In this document: positions 1-8,743 of the stretch, one piece after another
How positions within the stretch are numbered: position 1 is the stretch's first letter
How the letters are laid out: each line of letters opens with the position of its first letter
Assembly (NCBI GenBank): GCA_944326225.1
Contig: CALVDI010000009.1
Span: 1 to 55,350 of the forward strand
Origin: an uncultured Bacteroidales bacterium
GTDB lineage: Bacteria; Bacteroidota; Bacteroidia; Bacteroidales; UBA932
Direction of reading: 5' to 3'
DNA length: 55,350 nt
Notes under the pieces: model-generated
Told to the model about the DNA's origin: nothing
The model's database searches: none
Seen by the model: the letters and a program-made list of their open reading frames with translations, nothing else
Position numbers and translations under genes: made by a program

Positions 1-2
1 GC

Positions 3-215
3 ATGAGACTGGTCAAGGAATTCGGAGGCCACTCCATAGCAGTGTACAATCCCGACGGACACGAGAAAGACAAGTCCGAAAGGCTGCTGACCGAGAAGCG
101 TGTACATTTTGCCTGCCCTGCCGATTACTCAAAGGGAAAGCGGATATACAACGTCGTGACTGCCGTCATGGACAAAATAAGGGCAGACCTCGCAGTAGAC
201 TCTCTAAAGGAATGA
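3..215 (+). CDS. C-terminal fragment, probable HAD-superfamily hydrolase
   Basis: Only the last 70 residues lie in the window; the 5' part is cut off by the window edge, and the ATG at position 3 may be an internal Met. The fragment carries a segment ending AVYNP, then a charged stretch, then VHFACPADYSKGKRIYNVV. This resembles the end of HAD-type (phosphoserine phosphatase-like) hydrolases, where a late strand is followed by a 'retrieved from the record' helix and a C-terminal helix. The catalytic DxD motif would be upstream and is not visible, so the assignment is an inference. The stop lies inside the 3' end of the convergent DUF4954 gene, giving a 12-base tail-to-tail overlap. Confidence 0.5.
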   Translation: MRLVKEFGGHSIAVYNPDGHEKDKSERLLTEKRVHFACPADYSKGKRIYNVVTAVMDKIRADLAVDSLKE

Positions 216-2180
216 GACTATATCAGCCGCCTTCTGCCGTGCCTCCTCCACAGACTCTCTGACAGACCGTACAACTGCATCGTCCGCAGCCTCACCACGC
301 ACATTGACGAAATCCGCAAGTGCCTCATCTGCCCCTCCATCCACTCCAAATCCTGTCATGGCCTCCTTTGAGTATTCCTTTGAAGCATCTTTCTCCAAGT
401 CTTCAAACAGATTCTCAACCTCGGACAGCCACTGCTGCAGCAGCGATACAAGCTCCTTCCTCACAATAGTGCCAGGATGGAGACCATATACCTGATAAAT
501 ATGGTCATAAACCCATTTCCACTCATACAGTTCATAATTTGAGAAAATACCTGACAGCCTCTTCTCTATGGAAATGAAATCTATAAGCTCACCGCTCTCT
601 ATGGCGTCAAGCACTTTTTCTATCTCGGCTTTGGGAGCCAGCATTCCGGCGATATCCACCCACTCACCTTCTCCTACCGTACTCTCCGGAGTGAGAGCAT
701 CCCTCAGAAGATTGTCCGTATTCAGCTTTCTGTCACTAAGTCTCTCCACTATTTTTTTACCTATATAGTATTTAAGCACAGTATCATACCTACCTGCACC
801 TTTAGTAAGAGAAGAAGTAGCAATACTGCATCCGCCATAAGTTGCAGGCTTTCCAGATATACGCTCCTGGGAGAGCATTCCGACCAGAAGAGCCCTGCCG
901 GCCAGCATGTCGGAAGCGGTGTACGGAGAAAACACATTGTATGATATCCTGTCCTGCCTATTAGACGCGCCACGCCTGTCCCTCTCCGGCCATTTACGCA
1001 TATCGCGGAACAGACCTGCGCTTCTCAGATTGGCACCCGGCACGAGAACAGAACCTCCATCTGACTCCAGAATATAAGAGAACGGCATCAATGAAGTATC
1101 TATGCGCGAGGTATGATGACCTAGCACCGTTGTGAAAGGGGCTACTTTGACTGGCAGCATCATATAGGATCCCGAGCCGCATTTCGTGCCTCTGGCGAAG
1201 ACTCCCTGATGAACCGGTCCCAGTTTGTACATATGATTGCTGAAGTTGGTGGCGGAACCGGCGTTCATAAACGAGAACATAGCCCCTATCATCAGTGTGG
1301 ATTTATGGTGTGAAACGGTAAACGGCCCTGCAAACACGGACACAGCCTCTCCGTTTTCACAATGGGAGTTGGCAAAAAACAGACAGTCCGAGCATGTGAA
1401 TCCACGGGACAGCTTAACCCCCTGCCCCACAAACGTCCTGGATATCTGCGCCCCATCCTCTACGACAGCACCTGACTGAACGATAAAATCCGTACAAACT
1501 ATACCGCAGCCCATGAGCGTGGGTGTCTCTGCAGCACTGGCCACAGTTCCATCAAAAAGCCGCAGACATCCTTGAACCACTGCATTGTCTCCTATTCTCA
1601 CATTCCTTAGAATCCCGACATTCTCAACCTTTACACATGAGCCTATGCTGCCCCTGTGAGACTTCTGTCCGGCAGAGAATATCCGGGCCATCTCCTTCAA
1701 TTTCTCCGAAAGTACAGGCCGATGCCTGTACATAGCCGAAAAATAAGCCGCCTGAGCCGACATCCCGTCATAGACAGCCACGGCCCTTCCTCCGGTCTCA
1801 TTGAGGACATTGACCTCCATACCGTTGCCGAAAGAAGACACTCCTTCCATATATATCTTCCCTACATCCGCAATATACGTACGCGCGCCTATGTCGTAAT
1901 TGGCTATATATCCGTGAACGTTGGTGATAAGCGCACCGTCACCTACAGAGACATTGAACAGCGTGGCGTCGTAAATACCGCATGGTACTGATATCCCGCC
2001 AGGAAGCGGCATCCAGGAATCGAATGAGCCGAGACGGACTATGCCATAGAAATTAACCCGTATTATATACTCCGGAGCAAAATTCTCCACCACATGAATA
2101 TTGTTCCAGTTCTCAGCCCAGCATCCATTGTTTTTGAGAATATCTGTCTCTTCGCGTGTCAGATGTCTGTACTCTTTCAT
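204..2180 (-). CDS. DUF4954 family protein, predicted beta-helix
   Basis: A 658-residue protein without a signal peptide. The start LTREETDILKNNGCWAENW is typical of the Bacteroidetes DUF4954 family. Residues of about 60-330 show an irregular hexapeptide-like pattern of small and hydrophobic residues (for example runs such as GSIGSCVKVENVGILRNVRI and GDNAVVQGCLRLFDG), which suggests a left-handed beta-helix of the kind seen in acyl- and nucleotidyl-transferases. The C-terminal 200 residues are charged and helical. Family function is not established; a sugar-nucleotide or acyl transfer role is only an analogy. It stands alone, divergent from the VanZ gene, with a weak TTTG/TAGATT promoter-like match upstream on its strand. 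Confidence 0.8.
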   Translation of the reverse strand: MKEYRHLTREETDILKNNGCWAENWNNIHVVENFAPEYIIRVNFYGIVRLGSFDSWMPLPGGISVPCGIYDATLFNVSVGDGALITNVHGYIANYDIGARTYIADVGKIYMEGVSSFGNGMEVNVLNETGGRAVAVYDGMSAQAAYFSAMYRHRPVLSEKLKEMARIFSAGQKSHRGSIGSCVKVENVGILRNVRIGDNAVVQGCLRLFDGTVASAAETPTLMGCGIVCTDFIVQSGAVVEDGAQISRTFVGQGVKLSRGFTCSDCLFFANSHCENGEAVSVFAGPFTVSHHKSTLMIGAMFSFMNAGSATNFSNHMYKLGPVHQGVFARGTKCGSGSYMMLPVKVAPFTTVLGHHTSRIDTSLMPFSYILESDGGSVLVPGANLRSAGLFRDMRKWPERDRRGASNRQDRISYNVFSPYTASDMLAGRALLVGMLSQERISGKPATYGGCSIATSSLTKGAGRYDTVLKYYIGKKIVERLSDRKLNTDNLLRDALTPESTVGEGEWVDIAGMLAPKAEIEKVLDAIESGELIDFISIEKRLSGIFSNYELYEWKWVYDHIYQVYGLHPGTIVRKELVSLLQQWLSEVENLFEDLEKDASKEYSKEAMTGFGVDGGADEALADFVNVRGEAADDAVVRSVRESVEEARQKAADIVSFL

Positions 2181-2232
2181 AATTTCACAATCTATACTAT
2201 TACGCCTCGGCGGTGCAAACTGAACAAGTTCA

Positions 2233-2264
2233 TTTGCATTGCTCTCGGCTTCTTTTTATCTTTG
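2233..2264 (+). promoter_or_regulatory. Bacteroidetes-type promoter for the VanZ-amidase operon
   Basis: TTTG at 2233-2236, a 20-base spacer, then TATCTTTG at 2257-2264 match the -33/-7 consensus TTTG-N19-21-TAnnTTTG. The -7 box ends only four bases before the VanZ ATG at 2269, so the transcript would start at or next to the start codon. Confidence 0.65.
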
Positions 2265-2268
2265 CATC

Positions 2269-2712
2269 ATGTTGAAAAGCGCAAAGATATTAATAAATAT
2301 ACTATATGTCATATATCTGGCAATGGTATTATTTCTGTGTTTCTACAAGTTCTCCTCCACCGGCATAGACCTCGGAAAATATTTTCTCGGCATACGGATG
2401 GACAGGTATGCACACTTTGCCATGTTTTTTCCATATCCGTTCATAACATGGCTTACATGCAGATACGCAGTCAAAAACCATTTTTTCGCAAGACATGCCA
2501 TAGTACTCACGCTACTCAGCGGCCTGCTTTTCGCCGGCCTTACAGAGGTCTGCCAGGACATGTTCTTCAAGTCTAGACAGGGCGACGTGTACGACTTTCT
2601 GGCCGATTCGTTATCCATCATTACCGGAACTGTCATCGTTTCCATAGCCGGTCCTCATGCCGTACAGTATATTGACAGTCTGATCTCCGCAACAAAAAGC
2701 AAGCATCAATGA
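2269..2712 (+). CDS. VanZ-like integral membrane protein
   Basis: A 147-residue protein with about four hydrophobic segments: ILINILYVIYLAMVLFLCFY near the N terminus, then segments around HFAMFFPYPFITWLTC, AIVLTLLSGLLFAGLTEVCQ and SLSIITGTVIVSIAG. The arrangement with a conserved acidic residue in the third segment (LTEVCQ) followed by R-x-G-D-x-x-D-F-x-A-D is characteristic of the VanZ-like family (RQGDVYDFLADSLS). An upstream in-frame ATG at 2239 exists, but the first hydrophobic segment and the promoter position favour the ATG at 2269. The stop overlaps the ATG of the next gene (ATGA, 2709-2712), which implies translational coupling with the secreted amidase-like protein and a shared envelope role. 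VanZ itself is linked to teicoplanin resistance, but the wider family has no settled function. Confidence 0.8.
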   Translation: MLKSAKILINILYVIYLAMVLFLCFYKFSSTGIDLGKYFLGIRMDRYAHFAMFFPYPFITWLTCRYAVKNHFFARHAIVLTLLSGLLFAGLTEVCQDMFFKSRQGDVYDFLADSLSIITGTVIVSIAGPHAVQYIDSLISATKSKHQ

Positions 2713-5700
2713 AGCATTTATTCCTATACGCAGCTGTATTTACGGCACTTGCCATCCCGTGCCGCCCCGCTCACGCACAGATAGACCGCCGGACACTGAA
2801 GCCGGCCATGGAGTCCATCAATCTTTATCTCTCGCAAAAAGCGGCAGTAAATCAGACTGTGGATATCGATACTTTTTTCATTACAAAACGGAGCATAAAA
2901 GTACACCTGAATGGAGCGATATCGGATTACCCCTTGCGTGACAGCGATCTGAGATTCATGGAAAATGTTCTCAGGTCCACCCTGCCGGCTCGCTGTTCAG
3001 GACTCGAAATAGAATTTCTATACAAAGGAAAACCTGTAGACAGACTGGTCTCAGGCTATTATTCCGGGCAAAAACCTGGGAAATACACTAACAACAGTAC
3101 TCCCTGGATTGAGAAAACAAGCAGACCAGTCAATATAACCGAAGGTCTTGACGGCCGCAACATAGCGCTTTGGTCAAGCCACGGCTACTACTATTCACAT
3201 GATGCCGGACGATGGGAATGGCAGCGGGCCCCGTTCTTCACCACTGTTGAGGACATGCTGACTCACAGCTACATAACCGGCTTCCTAGCGCCAATGCTGG
3301 AGAATGCCGGAGCCAATGTTCTGATACCCAGGGAAAGGGATTCACAAAAGGTGGAATTAATAGTGGACAACGGAAGTCCGTTCTACACAGAAAGGAACAA
3401 CTCCGGTAACCCACACTACGACTGGAAAGACTCTTCTGAGCCTGGATTCGGTGAGAAGTCGTCATCTTTCCTGACTGACGGCAATCCATTTATTACCGGC
3501 TCTGCCCGCATCTCTGCAAGTGACAGCAAATCCATACAAACGGCATCTTATCTGCCGTTTTTCCCTGCGACAGGAGACTATGCGGTATACGTCTCCTACC
3601 AGAGCCTGCCTGAAAGCACATCTGCAGCATACACTGTCCGTCATTCAGGCGGTGAAGAAATATTTGAAGTCAATCAAAGCATAGGCGGCGGCACATGGGT
3701 CTATCTCGGCACATTCCGTTTTACAGAAGGCGAATGCGGACAAGGAGTAATAGTCCGCAGCGCACAGAAAAACAAAACAGGAGTAATAACAACAGACGCT
3801 GTACGTTTCGGAGGTGGTATGGGTAACATAGTGCGTGGTCACGAAACCAGCGGCTATCCCAGATATGCGGAAGCTGCGCGCTATTGGCTGCAATGGAGCG
3901 GATACCCCGAAGAAGTCTACAGCCCCAATGACGGTGCGAATGACTACAAGGATGATTACATGTCCAGGGGAGAATGGGTGAATTACATGAAAGACAACAT
4001 GAACATTCCTGTCGACATGGCCCTTGCACTTCACACCGATGCCGGATTCTGTATGAAAGACTCCATTATCGGCACCCTCGCTATTTACAAAGAAGTATCG
4101 GAAGGCAAGGTCTGCTACAGTGACGGAAGAGCAAGAATCACCGCAAGAGAACTGGCAGACATCGTCCAAAGCTCCATAGTGGACGATATCCGCGCCTACT
4201 GCAGGAAAGACTGGACCCGCAGGGCAATATGGGACCGCTCGTATGTCGAGGCCAGAGTGCCCGACGTTCCTACTGTACTCATTGAACTGCTCTCCCACCA
4301 GAATCTTCCGGACATGAGGCTCGCGCTGGATCCGGAATTCAAGTTCATTGTATCACGTGCAATATATAAAGGTATACTCAGATACCTTTCCTATACTTCC
4401 GGCAAACCTTATACAGTCCAGCCCCTTCCGGTCAAGGATCTCAGCGCTGTCATCACGGACAGAACCGGTTCCGGTGCCAGAGTCAGACTGTCCTGGACAC
4501 CAAGTACAGACCCACGCGAGATGTCCGCAGTTCCGGAAAACTACATTGTATACCGCAGAGTCATTGATCCGTACGGAGACAATCCGGTTCCTGGTTTCGA
4601 CAACGGCACTGTAGTGAAGGACACAGTATTCTCGGACAAAATAGAAGCAGGCAGACTGTACAGCTATAAAGTTGTTGCTGTCAACAGCGGCGGACTTTCA
4701 TTCCCTTCTGAAATACTATCAGTCGGACATCTCCCTGAAAAAGACGAGATTCTGGTTGTAAACGGATTCACCCGTGTCGCTGCTCCCGGACTGGATTTCG
4801 GTGGTGAGCATACCGTCCCTTACATCAAGGACATTTCCTATATAGGCGAGCAGTATGAATACTCTCCTGACGAGGAATGGATACACAATGACAGACCTGG
4901 ATTCGGTGCCTCCTACATGGACTATGGACCGGAAACAGTGGCCGGAAACACGTTTGATTATCCGATGGTACACGGACTGTCCCTGATGAGAAGCGGTCAT
5001 GGATTCTGCTCCGCGTCACTGGGCGCACTGGTTTCCGGGAAACTGGAACAGCACAGATATCCGGCCATGGACATCATTTTCGGAAAGGAGACAGCATGCT
5101 TTGCCAATGACACACTGCTGAGCATCCTGAAAAGCTACTGCCTTAACGGAGGCTCGCTGATTGTCTCCGGAGAAAATATCGGCAAATCAACAGAATACGA
5201 CTTTTCCAAGATTTACCCGGAGACATCCATACTTTCATCCACGGCACACAGCATCGATTCTGTCATATCGGTCCTGACCCGGCTGAGAGACTCAATAGTC
5301 ATTGTTCCCGGACACGATTCCATGCTCACAACCGGGATCCATGAGACCATACAGTCCCTAACCTCCATTTCCGACAGCATGCCCGGACTTTGCAGCGACA
5401 TGAACAAATCAGCGCAAAAAGCTGATACTAAATATAAGGCATCCTGCTTCGCGAAGGATATTATGGGATATAAGTGGAGCAACGGCCACGCATCCTCCAC
5501 AGGAAACGTACTGCCTGTATGGAATCAGTCCGGCATATACAAAGACTCCACAGCAGTATTGAAATTCCAGACAAGGCCGAGCCCTGACACCTACTGTGTA
5601 GAGTCCCCTGACGCCATCATCCCCTCGAATGAAGATGCCTGCACATTCCTCAGATACAAGGCTGTCAACACTTCTGCAGCTGTTGCCTACGAGGGAGAGA

Positions 5701-5804
5701 ACCACAGATGCGTAAGTATCGGCTTTCCCATAGAAGCACTAACCTCGCAACAGCAGATCGATGACCTGATGCGCGAGGTTATCAGATTTCTGATGCGGGA
5801 CTGA
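2709..5804 (+). CDS. Secreted multidomain amidase-like protein (amidase_3 / golvesin-like / FN3)
   Basis: A 1031-residue protein with a signal peptide (MKHLFLYAAVFTALAIPCRP, cleavage near AHAQ). Segments in order: a short N-terminal domain; a part near residues 160-215 (NIALWSSHGYYYSHDAGRWE, then GFLAPMLENAGANVLIPRER) resembling the first half of an N-acetylmuramoyl-L-alanine amidase; an inserted beta-rich segment at about 220-370 like the golvesin or xanthan-lyase C-terminal domain; the second amidase half (ALHTDAG, then VPTVLIELLSHQN with its Glu) to about 560; a fibronectin type III domain at about 575-675; and a C-terminal region from about 680 with a flavodoxin or GATase-like look. Candidate zinc ligands are the first His region (SSHGYYYSHD), the His of ALHTDAG and the catalytic Glu of VLIELL. 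The likely role is peptidoglycan or glycan processing in the periplasm or at the cell surface. Confidence 0.75.
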   Translation: MKHLFLYAAVFTALAIPCRPAHAQIDRRTLKPAMESINLYLSQKAAVNQTVDIDTFFITKRSIKVHLNGAISDYPLRDSDLRFMENVLRSTLPARCSGLEIEFLYKGKPVDRLVSGYYSGQKPGKYTNNSTPWIEKTSRPVNITEGLDGRNIALWSSHGYYYSHDAGRWEWQRAPFFTTVEDMLTHSYITGFLAPMLENAGANVLIPRERDSQKVELIVDNGSPFYTERNNSGNPHYDWKDSSEPGFGEKSSSFLTDGNPFITGSARISASDSKSIQTASYLPFFPATGDYAVYVSYQSLPESTSAAYTVRHSGGEEIFEVNQSIGGGTWVYLGTFRFTEGECGQGVIVRSAQKNKTGVITTDAVRFGGGMGNIVRGHETSGYPRYAEAARYWLQWSGYPEEVYSPNDGANDYKDDYMSRGEWVNYMKDNMNIPVDMALALHTDAGFCMKDSIIGTLAIYKEVSEGKVCYSDGRARITARELADIVQSSIVDDIRAYCRKDWTRRAIWDRSYVEARVPDVPTVLIELLSHQNLPDMRLALDPEFKFIVSRAIYKGILRYLSYTSGKPYTVQPLPVKDLSAVITDRTGSGARVRLSWTPSTDPREMSAVPENYIVYRRVIDPYGDNPVPGFDNGTVVKDTVFSDKIEAGRLYSYKVVAVNSGGLSFPSEILSVGHLPEKDEILVVNGFTRVAAPGLDFGGEHTVPYIKDISYIGEQYEYSPDEEWIHNDRPGFGASYMDYGPETVAGNTFDYPMVHGLSLMRSGHGFCSASLGALVSGKLEQHRYPAMDIIFGKETACFANDTLLSILKSYCLNGGSLIVSGENIGKSTEYDFSKIYPETSILSSTAHSIDSVISVLTRLRDSIVIVPGHDSMLTTGIHETIQSLTSISDSMPGLCSDMNKSAQKADTKYKASCFAKDIMGYKWSNGHASSTGNVLPVWNQSGIYKDSTAVLKFQTRPSPDTYCVESPDAIIPSNEDACTFLRYKAVNTSAAVAYEGENHRCVSIGFPIEALTSQQQIDDLMREVIRFLMRD

Positions 5805-5809
5805 TCCGG

Positions 5810-7861
5810 CTACAGCACCTCTATGCTCCTACGGATGAACTCCGAGAGGTCTTTGCCTTTCAGCATATTGTTTGCCAGCAGGGCCAGGTCCACTACCTGA
5901 TGCAGGAGGATATTGTCCTTGGCAAAGCCCTTCATGGCCTCCTTCCTCTGGTCGCGGACTTCTCCGAGCTCTTTCTCCAGTTCCTTCTTCGCATCTTTGT
6001 CCGCAGTGGGGATATCCTCGTCCTTCTTGTCCTTCATGGCTGCGTCCAGCTTGTCGATACCGGCCTGCAGTTCGTTCCTGCGGCTGTCGAAAGACGCGCA
6101 CTGCTCTGACAGAGATGTGCTCTTGGCCTCGAGGATACGCTTGATCAGCGGATGCTGGATATTGACGTCGATGGTGTAGGACTCGGGCATCTCACCGTAG
6201 AAGTTCATTCCTCCGCCGAGGGCCGACATGTCGCGGTAACGGCGCATGAACTCGGACTGGGTAATCAGGATAGGAGCACCGTTCTCCCCCAGATTCTCAG
6301 GCTTTACGAAGTAGTGATTGCCTTCGGGCAGGACGGACTCGAACATATCGGAGAGGTCGGTCTTCTCGGCCTCGGGCATTTCAGGCTCCTTGACGTCCTC
6401 CTTACGGATAAGCTTGTCTATCGAGTCGGCGTCCACACGGGCAAATATCGAATCGGGAAGCTTGTTTTCCAGCAAGTTGACGAAATGGGCATCGAGCTGG
6501 CAGTCGAAAAGCAGGACATCGTAGCCCTTGTTCTTAGCTGTCTCGATATACTGGTACTGGGCCACGGGATCGGTGGCGTAGAGATATACCACCTTCTTGT
6601 CCTTGTCGGTCTGGGCGGCCTCTATGGCCTTGCGGTAATCGTCGTAGGCGAAGAACTTGCCGTCGGTGTTCTTCATCAGGGCGAACTTGAGCGCCCTCTC
6701 GCAGAACTTCTCCTCGGTCAGCATACCGTACTCGATGAAGAGTTTGAGGTTGTCCCACTTCTCCTCGTACTCCTTACGGTCGTTCTTGAAGATATCCTCC
6801 AGGCGGTCAGCCACTTTCTTGGTGATATAGGTCGATATCTTCTTTACGTTGGCATCCGACTGCAGATAGCTTCTGGATACGTTCAGAGGAATATCCGGAG
6901 AGTCTATCACACCGTGCAACAGAGTCAGGAAGTCCGGCACGATATTGTCTACCGAATCGGTGACGAAGACCTGATTGCAGTAGAGCTGTATCTTGTTCTT
7001 GGTGACTTCCAGGCGGTCCTTGATCTTGGGGAAATAGAGGATACCGGTAAGATTGAACGGATAGTCCACATTCAGATGTATGTAGAACAGCGGTTCTTCC
7101 AGCATGGGATAAAGCTCGCGGTAGAACTTCATGTAGTCCTCCTTCTTCAGATCGGCTGGCTTCTTGTTCCAGATCGGGTCAGTATCGTTGATAATCTTGT
7201 CCTTGTCAGTCTCGACATACTTGCCGTCCTTCCACTCCTGTTCCTTACCGAATGCGATAGGCACAGGCATGAAGCGGCAGTATTTCTTCAGCAGCTCCTC
7301 CACCTTGGAAGCACCGGCAAACTCCTTTGAATCGTCATCCAGATACAGGGTTATCTCGGTGCCCCTGTCGGTACGGCTTCCCTCAGTCATGGCAAACTCG
7401 GGATTGCCCTCACACTCCCATCTTACGGGCTTTGCACCGTCTTTCCAGGACAATGATTCTATGACTACCTTCTTGGATACCATGAAAGCCGAATAGAATC
7501 CAAGACCGAAATGGCCGATGATATTGCCTGCCACATCCTTGTACTTCTCGATGAACTCTCCGGCTCCTGAGAACGCTATCTGATTGATGTACTTGTCTAT
7601 CTCCTCGCCAGTCATACCGATACCACGGTCTGTGACGGTCAGAGTATTATTCTTCTCATCCACCGATATGTGTACCGTCAGGTCTCCGAGATCACCTTTC
7701 AGCTCTCCTGTGCTGGCAAGGGCCTTCACCTTCTGGGTAGCATCCACGGCATTGGCGACCAGCTCCCTGAGGAAAATCTCATGATCCGAATACAGGAATT
7801 TTTTGATAACGGGGAAAATATTCTCTGTCGTAACCCCTATTTTACCTTTTTGCTGTGACAT
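5810..7861 (-). CDS. htpG: HSP90-family molecular chaperone HtpG
   Basis: A 683-residue protein with the GHKL ATPase domain at the N terminus: ELVANAVDA binds Mg-ATP, followed by VTDRGIGMT, then the GHFGLGFYSAFMV glycine lid. The middle domain (from about residue 230) has YPMLEEPLFYIHLNVDYPFN and the Arg-bearing SRSYLQSDANVKKI that contacts the ATP gamma-phosphate. The C-terminal dimerisation domain ends in LAL-type helices. Length is slightly over the usual 620-640 of proteobacterial HtpG because of a charged insert near residues 590-640 (repeated K/D/E), which is common in Bacteroidetes. Cytosolic ATP-dependent folding chaperone. It is convergent with the amidase gene, five bases apart. The upstream region carries the inverted repeat TGCCA-AAA-TGGCA. 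Confidence 0.97.
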   Translation of the reverse strand: MSQQKGKIGVTTENIFPVIKKFLYSDHEIFLRELVANAVDATQKVKALASTGELKGDLGDLTVHISVDEKNNTLTVTDRGIGMTGEEIDKYINQIAFSGAGEFIEKYKDVAGNIIGHFGLGFYSAFMVSKKVVIESLSWKDGAKPVRWECEGNPEFAMTEGSRTDRGTEITLYLDDDSKEFAGASKVEELLKKYCRFMPVPIAFGKEQEWKDGKYVETDKDKIINDTDPIWNKKPADLKKEDYMKFYRELYPMLEEPLFYIHLNVDYPFNLTGILYFPKIKDRLEVTKNKIQLYCNQVFVTDSVDNIVPDFLTLLHGVIDSPDIPLNVSRSYLQSDANVKKISTYITKKVADRLEDIFKNDRKEYEEKWDNLKLFIEYGMLTEEKFCERALKFALMKNTDGKFFAYDDYRKAIEAAQTDKDKKVVYLYATDPVAQYQYIETAKNKGYDVLLFDCQLDAHFVNLLENKLPDSIFARVDADSIDKLIRKEDVKEPEMPEAEKTDLSDMFESVLPEGNHYFVKPENLGENGAPILITQSEFMRRYRDMSALGGGMNFYGEMPESYTIDVNIQHPLIKRILEAKSTSLSEQCASFDSRRNELQAGIDKLDAAMKDKKDEDIPTADKDAKKELEKELGEVRDQRKEAMKGFAKDNILLHQVVDLALLANNMLKGKDLSEFIRRSIEVL

Positions 7862-7926
7862 ATATCTTAACTTTTAATTTCTTTTTACGCATCAGGGACG
7901 CAAAAGGCATACCACCCGCACCACTC

Positions 7927-7939
7927 TGCCAAAATGGCA
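7927..7939. promoter_or_regulatory. htpG: Palindromic operator-like site upstream of htpG
   Basis: TGCCA, three A, TGGCA form a perfect 5-bp inverted repeat suited to a dimeric regulator. It lies upstream of htpG, so a stress-response operator is an obvious guess; no regulator is identified in the window. Confidence 0.3.
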
Positions 7940-8025
7940 CTTAAACACTTAGAAGCCTATTTCTCTTTATAAAAATACGCTTGATTTTATAATCGTAAAA
8001 TCATTCTTTAATTGTACGAAAGTGG

Positions 8026-8057
8026 TTTTTCCGTTCTGTATCAAGCGTCTATATTTG
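8026..8057 (+). promoter_or_regulatory. Promoter of the DUF3575-OmpA operon
   Basis: TATATTTG at 8050-8057 is a full match to the -7 consensus. TTTT at 8026-8029 sits at the -33 position with a 20-base spacer and is a near match to TTTG. The expected transcription start is about 8063-8064, exactly at the first base of a stem described below. Confidence 0.55.
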
Positions 8058-8063
8058 CCTTCG

Positions 8064-8136
8064 CATCCGGGCCCGATGTGGGGAAGAACAAGAAACTGGG
8101 ACGGCTTGAGAGGGAAGGAAGGACCCGGATGTTTTT
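8064..8136 (+). promoter_or_regulatory. Structured leader with terminator-like closing stem
   Basis: CATCCGGG at 8064-8071 pairs perfectly with CCCGGATG at 8124-8131, followed at once by TTTTT (8132-8136). The transcript predicted from the upstream promoter would start at the base of this stem, so the first 70-odd bases fold into a closed purine-rich loop ending like an intrinsic terminator. It could be an attenuator of the DUF3575 operon or a small RNA. The loop of 52 bases matches no riboswitch that I recognise. Confidence 0.4.
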
Positions 8137-8178
8137 CTCCTTCTCTCCTCCTCAGGCCATACGACTACACATGATACA

Positions 8179-8742
8179 ATGAACACAAAAGCGAAAGCCT
8201 TTCTGACAGGAGCAACTGTCATCATGCTTTGCTCCACAACCATGCATGCACAGAAATGGAGCATTGCCACTAACTTATTGGATTATCTTAACTTCCTTAC
8301 CATCAATGCAGAAGCAGGAGTTACCCTGGAAAGACACTGGAGTCTTACCGCTGAAGCCCGGTACAATCCATTCAATTTCAAAGCGTGCAGAGAACCGGTT
8401 CACAATAAGAAACTGACTCTGTCTGCCGGAACACGGTACTGGCCGTTTTTCGTATACTCAGGCTTCTATTACGGAGGCAAGATCCAATGGATGCAGTTCA
8501 ATACCGGCGGCTTATTCTCTCCAAGGACGAGAGAAGGCAATGCCGTCGGAATCGGCTTCAACTTCGGATATTCGCTGATGTTGACGGAACACCTGAATAT
8601 CGAATTCGGTATTGGCTTGTGGTTCGGCGGCATGAATTATACTGAATACAGCTCTCCTGTCTGCGGCAGGAAAATAGAGTCTGGAAGAAAAGCTTTTATC
8701 GCGCCTGATGATTTTCAGATCAATCTTCTTTATTACTTTTAA
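8179..8742 (+). CDS. DUF3575 family outer-membrane protein
   Basis: A 187-residue protein with a signal peptide (AFLTGATVIMLCSTTMHAQ, cleavage after HAQ). The mature part begins KWSIATNLLDYLNFLTINAE, the hallmark of DUF3575, a Bacteroidetes family of small outer-membrane beta-barrels. Alternating aromatic and polar residues through the mature part (YWPFFVYSGFYYGG, FNFGYSLMLTEHLNIEFGIG) and a C-terminal Phe (NLLYYF) support an eight-stranded barrel recognised by the BAM machinery. It is followed one base after its stop by the OmpA-like lipoprotein gene, so the two probably work together in the outer membrane. In Bacteroides, DUF3575 genes are often found near fimbria-type loci; no fimbrillin is present here. 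Confidence 0.8.
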   Translation: MNTKAKAFLTGATVIMLCSTTMHAQKWSIATNLLDYLNFLTINAEAGVTLERHWSLTAEARYNPFNFKACREPVHNKKLTLSAGTRYWPFFVYSGFYYGGKIQWMQFNTGGLFSPRTREGNAVGIGFNFGYSLMLTEHLNIEFGIGLWFGGMNYTEYSSPVCGRKIESGRKAFIAPDDFQINLLYYF

Positions 8743-8743
8743 C

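Larger units (their letters stand above)
7862..8178. other. Divergent intergenic region htpG / DUF3575
   Basis: A 317-base gap with no credible gene. It holds a perfect inverted repeat (TGCCA at 7927-7931, TGGCA at 7935-7939) 66 bases upstream of htpG, an A+T-rich stretch (7960-8030), the promoter at 8026-8057 for the rightward operon, and a structured leader at 8064-8136. No clear TAnnTTTG box is visible for htpG; TATGCCTTTTG on the minus strand near 7900 is the nearest match. Confidence 0.6.

Noticed and set aside
6152-7330. A 392-codon open frame on the plus strand inside htpG
   Set aside because: It is the antisense shadow of a highly conserved chaperone gene; the product is a low-complexity Leu/Val/Gly sequence and has no family features.
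7895-7940. Sigma-54 promoter for htpG
   Set aside because: TTGGCAGAGTGGTGC has the GG and GC at a distance one base too short for the -24/-12 consensus.
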